The notes beneath the pieces were generated by a model. It ran no database searches. It saw only the letters and a list, made by a program, of their open reading frames with translations, and was not told the DNA's origin. Source: Helicobacteraceae bacterium (GTDB taxonomy: Bacteria; Campylobacterota; Campylobacteria; Campylobacterales; Helicobacteraceae). Taken from it: a stretch of 15,640 nucleotides of DNA. The translations under genes and the position numbers were made by a program. Shown piece by piece: positions 1 through 5,479 of the stretch (positions within the stretch are counted from its first letter, which is position 1; every line of letters starts with the position of its first letter). The stretch spans positions 1 through 15,640 of the forward strand of contig CAAGLK010000001.1 in NCBI GenBank assembly GCA_900770765.1, read 5' to 3'.

Positions 1-1
1 A

Positions 2-1087
2 AGTTTAGAAGTAGCGAAAGATAAATATACAAGGCATTATAAATTTATAAAAGATTTACTTGTGCCACTCCCACCCTTAAAAGAGCAGCAAGAAATAGTA
101 AGAATCCTAGAATCTCTAATGAGTTTAGCCGATGATTTTGAAAACACTAAAGAAGAATTAAAGAGAATTGAAAAGAGAATTGAAAAGAGCTTGCTTAAAT
201 TTGCCTTAAATGGTAAAATTAGTTTAGGATTCCGCCGCGAGAATCCTAGCCTTAATGCAAAGCTAGAGATTCTAGCTTTTAATAAGCAAGTGGAAAATAA
301 AAAAGAAGAGATTAAAAATGAAATAGAAAATAAAGAAAATGAAATAAAAAAGCTAGAATCTAAAATTAAAGAATACAAAAAAGCCGCTAAAGATTCTAGC
401 GATTCTAAGAGTTCTAACTTAATTGTAGAAACTAATTTAAGTTTGCAAGAATTAAAAACGCAAATAAGAGAGTTAAAAAAGGATTCTTTAAAGCTAAAGG
501 TTATTAATATAGAAAATGTGGAATCTCAAACTTCCTTAGGCGACAAAATATCTTTTAAGATTCCACCTTCATGGGCGTGGGTAAGGTTAGGGGATATTTG
601 TGAGATTTACACAGGCGATAGCATAAACGCAGATTTAAAGCAGAAAGAATTTACAAATAAAGAAAAAGGCGTAAATTACATAGCTACAAAGGATATAAAC
701 AACCGCATTATTGACTATGAAAACGGCGTAAAAATCACCGATGATTTTATACATAAATTTAAAATTGCAAAAGAGGATTCCACGCTTTTATGTATTGAGG
801 GCGGAAGTGCGGGGCGGAAAATCGGCTTTTTAGAACAAAGCGTTTGTTTTGGTAATAAATTATGTTGTTTTGAGCCGCATTTTGCAAACGCTAAATTTGT
901 ATATTTTTATTTGCAAAGTAGCGTTTTTTTAGCGTTTTTTAACACAGAAATTTCTGGCATTATAGGCGGTGTAAATAAAGATAAATTACCTAATTTTAAG
1001 ATTCCACTTCCACCCTTAAAAGAGCAAGAATTTATCGCAAAAAAGCTAGAGGAGTTATTTGTGCTTACAAAGGAGCTTAAAACTTAA
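2..1087 (+). CDS. hsdS: Type I restriction-modification specificity subunit HsdS, 5'-truncated by window edge
   Basis: The DNA-recognition subunit of a type I R-M enzyme, which guides HsdM and HsdR to a bipartite target. The reading frame is open to the window edge, so the start and most of target recognition domain (TRD) 1 lie outside. Of 361 visible residues, 21-30 read VPLPPLKEQQ, the hallmark end of a TRD. It is followed by the conserved helical spacer and a long, very charged Lys/Glu coiled-coil stretch (about residues 35-165). TRD2 begins near residue 187 (IPPSWAWVRLGDI) and ends with IPLPPLKEQEFI near 334 plus a short helix. This two-TRD, two-coil layout is standard for HsdS. No hsdM or hsdR is visible; they would lie upstream. 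Downstream is the small RNA/peptide locus. No frameshift is seen in the visible part. Its DNA target cannot be read from the sequence. Confidence 0.93.
   Translation, partial: SLEVAKDKYTRHYKFIKDLLVPLPPLKEQQEIVRILESLMSLADDFENTKEELKRIEKRIEKSLLKFALNGKISLGFRRENPSLNAKLEILAFNKQVENKKEEIKNEIENKENEIKKLESKIKEYKKAAKDSSDSKSSNLIVETNLSLQELKTQIRELKKDSLKLKVINIENVESQTSLGDKISFKIPPSWAWVRLGDICEIYTGDSINADLKQKEFTNKEKGVNYIATKDINNRIIDYENGVKITDDFIHKFKIAKEDSTLLCIEGGSAGRKIGFLEQSVCFGNKLCCFEPHFANAKFVYFYLQSSVFLAFFNTEISGIIGGVNKDKLPNFKIPLPPLKEQEFIAKKLEELFVLTKELKT
65..87 (+). repeat. hsdS internal direct repeat, copy 1 (end of TRD1)
   Basis: This stretch encodes the PLPPLKEQ region and matches 1004-1026 at 22 of 23 positions, with 17 identical bases in a row (CCACCCTTAAAAGAGCA). 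Such repeats at TRD borders are known substrates for TRD exchange in type I specificity genes; exchange here is inferred. Confidence 0.8.
1004..1026 (+). repeat. hsdS internal direct repeat, copy 2 (end of TRD2)
   Basis: Second copy of the repeat at 65-87. It has one mismatch, and the copies diverge just after it because copy 1 has three extra bases (one extra Gln codon). Confidence 0.8.
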
Positions 1088-1106
1088 AGTTAAATTAATG
1101 TTTTTT

Positions 1107-1115
1107 TGCTAGAAT
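1107..1115 (+). promoter_or_regulatory. Extended -10 promoter of the putative antitoxin sRNA
   Basis: TGCTAGAAT: a TGn extension plus TAGAAT, preceded by a run of seven T. It lies 20 bases after the hsdS stop. The predicted transcription start is near 1122, directly before the first hairpin of the sRNA. The same TGnTAGAAT element is seen upstream of the DAHP synthase gene (3358-3366). Confidence 0.55.
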
Positions 1116-1121
1116 CTACCT

Positions 1122-1203
1122 ATCACTTTGGCAAGGAAGTGAATAAAGGTAACCTATATGCGTGAGAGCTTGGGCTTAAGTTTTAAGCTCAAGCTTTTTT
1201 TTT
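1122..1203 (+). ncRNA. Putative ~80-nt antitoxin sRNA of a type I toxin-antitoxin locus
   Basis: Bounded by an extended -10 box (1107-1115) and a strong intrinsic terminator (1167-1203). The 5' end forms a 6-bp hairpin (1123-1128 with 1137-1142) with the 8-nt loop TGGCAAGG. A single-stranded linker follows, then the terminator stem. Three segments are complementary, in correct antiparallel order, to the peptide gene's transcript. TTGGCAAG (1128-1135) pairs with CTTGCCAA (1371-1378) in the 3' hairpin loop of that transcript. GGTAA (1148-1152) pairs with TTACC (1354-1358); both pairs are separated by exactly 12 nt. CCTATATG (1153-1160) pairs, with a 2-nt bulge, with CATATGTAGG (1235-1244), which overlaps the toxin's Shine-Dalgarno. 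The 5' hairpin plus terminator hairpin architecture resembles the IsoA antitoxins of H. pylori, but those are encoded antisense to their toxin, while this RNA lies in tandem upstream. Function is inferred; I know of no named family for it. Confidence 0.55.
1167..1203 (+). terminator. Strong rho-independent terminator of the sRNA
   Basis: A 13-bp stem (1167-1179 with 1183-1195, including one G-U pair), a 3-nt loop GTT, then an uninterrupted T run to 1203. It would also stop hsdS transcripts. Confidence 0.88.
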
Positions 1204-1206
1204 GGC

Positions 1207-1212
1207 TAAATT
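1207..1212 (+). promoter_or_regulatory. Possible weak -10 box of the small peptide gene
   Basis: TAAATT just after the sRNA terminator is the best -10-like hexamer before the peptide gene and would start transcription near 1219. It matches consensus poorly (4 of 6), so this is tentative. Confidence 0.25.
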
Positions 1213-1252
1213 TTGTTGGGCTTGGGGAGGATTTCATATGTAGGAGTCCAAA

Positions 1253-1339
1253 ATGGATGGAGTTATTCTGTTTATTTCCAAAGTCTTAGTTTTTGTAACA
1301 CTATTTAGAGAAGAGATTAGAAAACTTTTATTTGAATAG
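1253..1339 (+). CDS. 28-aa hydrophobic membrane peptide, putative type I toxin
   Basis: A 28-codon ORF with start ATG and the Shine-Dalgarno TAGGAG at 1241-1246, six bases upstream. Residues 3-18 (GVILFISKVLVFVTLF) form one short transmembrane-like helix with a single Lys. They are followed by a charged amphipathic tail that starts with REEIRK. Length, one helix and charged C-terminus are the general signature of type I toxins such as the Fst, Ldr and TisB groups and the AapA peptides of H. pylori; I cannot assign it to one of these. It lies between the putative antitoxin sRNA and a 3' hairpin (1361-1387) complementary to that sRNA. Part of the sRNA can pair over the Shine-Dalgarno, suggesting translation control. 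Toxicity is inferred. A non-toxic small membrane protein or a relic are the alternatives. Confidence 0.6.
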   Translation: MDGVILFISKVLVFVTLFREEIRKLLFE

Positions 1340-1360
1340 TCGGCGATGGGCGATTACCAG

Positions 1361-1393
1361 CACTGCTAGGCTTGCCAACTAGCAGTGTATTTT
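1361..1393 (+). terminator. 3' hairpin of the peptide transcript; probable terminator and antitoxin docking loop
   Basis: A perfect 9-bp stem, CACTGCTAG (1361-1369) with CTAGCAGTG (1379-1387), with the 9-nt loop GCTTGCCAA and followed by TATTTT. The loop is complementary to the sRNA hairpin loop over 7-8 bases and contains CUUG, which fits the YUNR U-turn motif typical of fast kissing-loop RNAs. The T tract is short, so read-through into lolA is possible; the lolA Shine-Dalgarno starts directly after it. Confidence 0.6.
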
Positions 1394-1404
1394 AAGGAGT
1401 GTTT

Positions 1405-1944
1405 ATGAAAAAAGCTATTTGTGGAATCCTAATTTTAATTAACTCGCTTTTGGCGACAGAGCTGCAAAAATTACAAAACTTAAAGTCCTTTAGCGCAGAT
1501 TTTACACAAACGCTAATAAGTAAAGAAGACGCTAAAGAGCAAAAAATAATTTATAAAGGCAAAATTAGCGCACAAGCCCCACAAAGTGTGCTATGGGAGT
1601 ATCAAAGCCCGGTAAAAAAAGAGATTTATATAAATTCTGGTGAAATGATTATTTATGAGCCTAAACTTAATCAAGCGATAATCAAGCGTTTAGAGGAAAA
1701 TTTAGATATTTTTAGCATTTTAAAAAAGGCTAAAAAAGTGGATTCTACGCATTTTAAAGCAAAAATCTTAGACCAAGAATATAATATTATTATTAAAGAT
1801 GGAATCCTAAGCGAAATAAACTTTATAGATTCCTTAGAAAATAGCGTTAGCATTGTCTTTTCTAAAGTGCAAGTTAATATTAATTTAAATAGCGGAATCT
1901 TTGAATACAAGCCAAGCAGTGAAGTAGATATTATTTATCCTTAA
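1405..1944 (+). CDS. lolA: Outer-membrane lipoprotein carrier protein LolA
   Basis: Periplasmic chaperone that takes lipoproteins released from the inner membrane by the Lol ABC transporter and carries them to the outer membrane. 179 aa from the ATG at 1405. A frame-matched GTG at 1399 is rejected because it overlaps the Shine-Dalgarno AAGGAG (1394-1399). The N-terminus is a clear Sec signal peptide: two Lys, a hydrophobic core and a cleavage site after SLLA. Family features are FSADFTQTL just after the signal, then YKGKISAQAPQSVLWEY, IYINSGEMIIYEP, and alternating short beta strands to the end. The length is near the usual ~200 aa. Campylobacterota generally lack LolB, and none is seen here. 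The gene follows a hairpin with a weak T tract, so its promoter is unclear; transcription may come from the peptide gene's promoter. Confidence 0.85.
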   Translation: MKKAICGILILINSLLATELQKLQNLKSFSADFTQTLISKEDAKEQKIIYKGKISAQAPQSVLWEYQSPVKKEIYINSGEMIIYEPKLNQAIIKRLEENLDIFSILKKAKKVDSTHFKAKILDQEYNIIIKDGILSEINFIDSLENSVSIVFSKVQVNINLNSGIFEYKPSSEVDIIYP

Positions 1945-1998
1945 ATGTGTAAAATTGTGAAAAAGTGCCAAAAATTTTTATAAAACTTTAAATTTTTT

Positions 1999-2028
1999 TT
2001 GACTTTTTTTAATAAAAGCTATTAAAAT
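1999..2028 (+). promoter_or_regulatory. Putative gltA promoter
   Basis: TTGACT (1999-2004) and TAAAAT (2023-2028) are separated by 18 bases in a T/A-rich stretch, with a predicted start near 2035. The gltA Shine-Dalgarno AAAGGA (2046-2051) follows. Only fair matches to consensus. Confidence 0.5.
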
Positions 2029-2056
2029 AAAGCAAATTTTAAAACAAAGGATTAAT

Positions 2057-3340
2057 ATGGGAACAATAACTTTAATCAATAACGAAACCGGCGAGAAGTT
2101 TGACTTTAATTTAATTGAATGCACAAGGGGACCTAAGGCGGTTGATTTTAGTAAATTATTTGAAAAAGCAAATATTTTTTCATACGACCCAGGCTATGGC
2201 TCAACTGCTGGGTGTGAATCCACAATAAGCTATATTGATGGTAAAAATGGGCAGCTTTTATATAAAGGATTGCCAATTGAAGAAATCGTTCAAAAATATA
2301 AATTTACCGATGTGGCAAAGCTGCTAATAACAGGCGAGACGCCAAAAGATGAGCTAGAATCTAAAGAGTTTGATTTAGAATTACGACATAGAAGTTTTTT
2401 ACACGAGGGACTTATTAATATTTTTAGCGCTTTTCCAGATGGAGCGCATCCTATGGCAAATCTAAGCTCGGCAGTGGCGGCTTTATCTACATTTCACTTT
2501 GACCACAATAAGCTAGAAGTGGAAGAGGATTATCAAGTAATGGCTAGGAGAATAATCGCTAAAATTACTACGCTTGTAGCCTTTTCTTATCGTAATTCTA
2601 TTGGAGCGCCTTTTATTTATCCAGATGTTAGCCGCAGCTATGTAGAAAACTTCTTATATATGCTTAGGGCGTATCCAGGTGGGAAGCTAAAGCAAACAAT
2701 AGATGGCGAAGAGGAAATTACGCCTTTAGAGGTAGAAGCATTAGATAAAATCTTTACACTTCATGCCGACCATGGGCAAAATGCCTCTACGACAACCGTG
2801 CGAAATGTCGCTTCAACAGGAGTGCATCCTTATGCGGCTATTTCTGCTGGGATTAATGCACTATGGGGACCAGCACACGGCGGGGCAAATGAAAAAGTGC
2901 TGGTGCAATTAGAGCAAATAGGCGATGTGAAAAATGTGGATAAATTTGTAGAGAGAGCAAAAGATAAAAGCGACCCATTTAGATTAATGGGATTTGGTCA
3001 TCGTGTGTATAAAAGCTATGACCCAAGGGCAAAGGCGATTAAAGCGTTAAAAGATGAGTTGAATAAAAAGGGTATTAAAATGAACGCACGCCTTAGCGAG
3101 ATTGCCGAAAAGCTAGAGGAAGTCGCATTAAATGATGATTATTTTAAAGAAAGAAATCTTTATCCAAATGTGGATTTTTATAGCGGAATCATACTAACCG
3201 CACTTAAGATTCCTGTGCCGCTATTTACGCCTATGTTTGTAATAGGTAGGATGCCTGGCTGGTGTGCGCAAGTTATGGAGCATATTAAAAACCCTTACGC
3301 TAGAATCACGCGCCCTAGACAAGTATATTTAGGTAAGTAG
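2057..3340 (+). CDS. gltA: Citrate synthase (type II)
   Basis: Condenses oxaloacetate with acetyl-CoA to citrate, the entry step of the TCA cycle, in the cytoplasm. 427 aa, the size of the hexameric Gram-negative type. The catalytic triad is visible: His274 in GPAHGGANE, His315 in GFGHRVYKSYDP, and Asp373 in PNVDFYSG, matching His264, His305 and Asp362 of the E. coli enzyme. The N-terminal beta-rich extension (residues ~1-50, TLINNETGEKFDFNLIE) is the part that gives NADH sensitivity in the E. coli type. SD AAAGGA lies 5 bases before the ATG. It has its own putative promoter; 52 bases separate it from the next gene, which also has one. Confidence 0.97.
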   Translation: MGTITLINNETGEKFDFNLIECTRGPKAVDFSKLFEKANIFSYDPGYGSTAGCESTISYIDGKNGQLLYKGLPIEEIVQKYKFTDVAKLLITGETPKDELESKEFDLELRHRSFLHEGLINIFSAFPDGAHPMANLSSAVAALSTFHFDHNKLEVEEDYQVMARRIIAKITTLVAFSYRNSIGAPFIYPDVSRSYVENFLYMLRAYPGGKLKQTIDGEEEITPLEVEALDKIFTLHADHGQNASTTTVRNVASTGVHPYAAISAGINALWGPAHGGANEKVLVQLEQIGDVKNVDKFVERAKDKSDPFRLMGFGHRVYKSYDPRAKAIKALKDELNKKGIKMNARLSEIAEKLEEVALNDDYFKERNLYPNVDFYSGIILTALKIPVPLFTPMFVIGRMPGWCAQVMEHIKNPYARITRPRQVYLGK

Positions 3341-3357
3341 GGATTTTAAGCAGTTTA

Positions 3358-3366
3358 TGGTAGAAT
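3358..3366 (+). promoter_or_regulatory. Extended -10 promoter of the DAHP synthase gene
   Basis: TGGTAGAAT (TGn plus TAGAAT) lies 26 bases before the ATG, with a predicted start near 3373 and SD AAAGGA at 3382-3387. No convincing -35, as usual in this group. Confidence 0.6.
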
Positions 3367-3392
3367 CCCGCCTTTATTTTTAAAGGATTTTT

Positions 3393-4736
3393 ATGAAACA
3401 ATGGAATCTTAAAAGCTGGAGAGAAAAGGTAGCACTCCAGCAGCCTATTTATAAGGATTTAGCAGAATTAGAAGCAGTTGAGGCAACTCTTAGGAAGTAT
3501 CCTCCGCTAGTTTTTGCCGGAGAGGCTAGAAGCTTAAAAGCACATTTAGCGAAAGTTAGCAAAGGAGAGGCGTTTTTACTTCAAGGTGGCGATTGTGCGG
3601 AGAGCTTTAGCGATTTTAACGCTATTAGAATCCGTGATTTATTTAAAGTAATTTTGCAAATGGCAGTCGTGCTAACTTATGCTGGGGCTTGTCCTATTGT
3701 AAAAGTAGGGCGGCTTGCTGGGCAGTTTGCAAAGCCTCGCTCAAGCGATTATGAGGAGCAAAATGGCGTGAAGCTACCTAGCTATAGAGGTGATATTATT
3801 AATGGTATGGAATTTGACGCTAAGGCTAGAGAAGCACAGCCACAGCGGATTCTACAAGCATATAATCAAAGTGCAGCGACTCTAAATTTAATAAGGGCGT
3901 TCGCACAAGGAGGTTTAGCGGATTTAAATCAAGTGCAAAAGTGGAATCTTGATTTTTTAAAAGGTGCGCAAAGTGAGAGATTTAATGAATTAGCCGATAA
4001 AATCACACAAGCCTTAGCCTTTATGGAAGCGTGTGGAATCACGGCAAAAAACACACCTACACTACATGAAACAGAGTTTTTTACCTCTCATGAAGCATTA
4101 TTATTAAATTATGAAGAAGCATTAACACGCCAAGACCATTTAAGCGGCAAGTGGTATGATTGCTCTGCTCACATGCTGTGGATTGGCGAGAGAACGAGAA
4201 ATTTAGACGGGGCACATTTAGAGTTTTTAAGAGGTGTGGATAATCCGTTGGGCGTGAAAATTGGCCCAAATGCAAGTAGGGAGGATATTTTAGGGATTTG
4301 TGATATTTTAAATCCGCAAAATGAAGCTGGGCGGCTAAACTTCATAATCCGCATGGGTGCAGATACTATTAAAGAAAAATTGCCAAAACTGCTAGAATCC
4401 ATAAAAAGCGAAGGACGCGAAATTGTGTGGAGCATTGACCCAATGCATGGGAATACTACAAAGGCAAGTAGCGGATATAAGACGCGCTCATTTGATAGTA
4501 TTTTAAATGAAGTTAAGGCGTTTTTTGAGATTCATAAGGCGGTTGGGACTTATGCTGGTGGAGTGCATTTAGAGATGACAGGAGAGGATGTAACAGAGTG
4601 CGTTGGCGGCTTAGCGGCGATTACGGAGGAAAATCTAGGCTGTAATTACAACACACAATGCGACCCACGCCTTAATGCCTCTCAAGCGGTGGAATTATCG
4701 TTTTTAATAGCAGATATGCTAAAACATAGAAAATAA
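3393..4736 (+). CDS. Class II 3-deoxy-7-phosphoheptulonate (DAHP) synthase
   Basis: First step of the shikimate pathway: phosphoenolpyruvate plus erythrose 4-phosphate give DAHP, feeding aromatic amino acid synthesis. 447 aa, typical for the class II (plant-like) family. Signature blocks are GGDCAESF, KVGRLAGQFAKPRS, WIGERTRNLDGAH, RGVDNPLGVKIGP, SIDPMHGNTTK and HLEMTGEDVTECVGG. The predicted metal ligands Cys68, His352, Glu394 and Asp424 have the same His-Glu-Asp spacing (42 and 30 residues) as His369, Glu411 and Asp441 of the M. tuberculosis enzyme. That enzyme is called aroG; naming varies between organisms, so no symbol is given. The next gene begins 10 bases after the stop, and its Shine-Dalgarno overlaps this stop, which suggests cotranscription. 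Confidence 0.96.
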   Translation: MKQWNLKSWREKVALQQPIYKDLAELEAVEATLRKYPPLVFAGEARSLKAHLAKVSKGEAFLLQGGDCAESFSDFNAIRIRDLFKVILQMAVVLTYAGACPIVKVGRLAGQFAKPRSSDYEEQNGVKLPSYRGDIINGMEFDAKAREAQPQRILQAYNQSAATLNLIRAFAQGGLADLNQVQKWNLDFLKGAQSERFNELADKITQALAFMEACGITAKNTPTLHETEFFTSHEALLLNYEEALTRQDHLSGKWYDCSAHMLWIGERTRNLDGAHLEFLRGVDNPLGVKIGPNASREDILGICDILNPQNEAGRLNFIIRMGADTIKEKLPKLLESIKSEGREIVWSIDPMHGNTTKASSGYKTRSFDSILNEVKAFFEIHKAVGTYAGGVHLEMTGEDVTECVGGLAAITEENLGCNYNTQCDPRLNASQAVELSFLIADMLKHRK

Positions 4737-4746
4737 GGAGGGGTTT

Positions 4747-5400
4747 ATGAAAAAAAGTTTATTAGCATTAAGTTTAGCTGGAATCGTGCTTGTAGGATGT
4801 GGCAGTAGTAGCAATGTGCCAAGCTGTGATAATGGAGATGGGATAAAACTTTTAAAAGAGGCGTGGCTAGATGATATAAAAATAGCTTATAAAAGGGATT
4901 TAGAAAGTATGTTAAAAATACGCGGCGATGGTTTAAGGATTAGCGCTACACCATCGGAAAAAACATTAAAAGAGCTTGATAGCTACATTAGCGATTTTAA
5001 GTTTAAAATATCGCATTTTATTACTTTAGAAATAGAAGAGATTCCACAAAGTGCGAGATGTAACGCTACTTTTACGCTAAATACACAAGATGAGCCAAAG
5101 GCTTTAACAAAGGCAAAAATAAAAGATTTAGAAACAGCTTATAATGAGTTAAAAGCTAAAGGCAAAGAAGAAGCGCTAGAGTTGCTTAAGAGGCGAACTG
5201 ATAGAATCCAAGATGAGGAAAAAAGGGCGGTGGCTTTGCAAGAGGGCGAGACTAAAATAAATGAGGAAATCGCCGAAACTGACGCAAAATTCCAAAAACT
5301 GCTTGATGAAAAACTTATGGTTTTTACAAAAACAGAAAGCAAAAAACCAAAAAATTATACAATCACAGAAACGCTTGATGGATATGTGATTGTAAGATAA
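4747..5400 (+). CDS. Unrecognised lipoprotein with a coiled-coil segment
   Basis: 217 aa. The N-terminus MKKSLLALSLAGIVLVGC is a lipoprotein signal with lipobox LVGC, so Cys18 is the likely lipidated residue. The +2 residue is Gly, which does not indicate inner-membrane retention by the E. coli Asp rule. Residues ~25-118 are mixed, with two Cys (27 and 102) that could form a disulfide. Residues ~120-195 are rich in Glu, Lys and Ala with heptad-like spacing, so a helical hairpin or coiled coil is likely. I do not recognise the family. SD AAGGAGG (4736-4742) sits at the stop of the DAHP synthase gene, so the two are probably cotranscribed, though no functional link is evident. LolA, encoded three genes upstream, would be its transport factor if it goes to the outer membrane. 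Confidence 0.85.
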   Translation: MKKSLLALSLAGIVLVGCGSSSNVPSCDNGDGIKLLKEAWLDDIKIAYKRDLESMLKIRGDGLRISATPSEKTLKELDSYISDFKFKISHFITLEIEEIPQSARCNATFTLNTQDEPKALTKAKIKDLETAYNELKAKGKEEALELLKRRTDRIQDEEKRAVALQEGETKINEEIAETDAKFQKLLDEKLMVFTKTESKKPKNYTITETLDGYVIVR

Positions 5401-5417
5401 ATTATTCTTACTTTATG

Positions 5418-5436
5418 TGGAATCTTAAAGATTCCA
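5418..5436. repeat. Short hairpin built from inverted GGAATC words
   Basis: TGGAATCT, loop TAA, AGATTCCA: a perfect 8-bp stem between the lipoprotein and MATE genes. No T run follows on either strand, so it is a poor intrinsic terminator. It could be an mRNA processing or stability element, or just a chance pairing of the abundant GGAATC word. Confidence 0.6.
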
Positions 5437-5479
5437 TGTAAATTTCTCCATTTTATAAAAAGCCTATAAAGAGAGTGAA

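Noticed and set aside
921..940. Runs of seven and six T in hsdS as phase-variation tracts
   Set aside because: Too short compared with typical slippery tracts in this group, and the frame is intact.
1158..1289. A 43-codon ORF starting at the ATG at 1158 with AAAGG upstream, running through the sRNA terminator
   Set aside because: The strong hairpin plus T run at 1167-1203 would stop transcription inside it, and its codons are dictated by the hairpin. The sRNA reading explains the structure better.
1399..1404. GTG at 1399 as lolA start
   Set aside because: It lies within the Shine-Dalgarno AAGGAG; ATG at 1405 starts a proper signal peptide.
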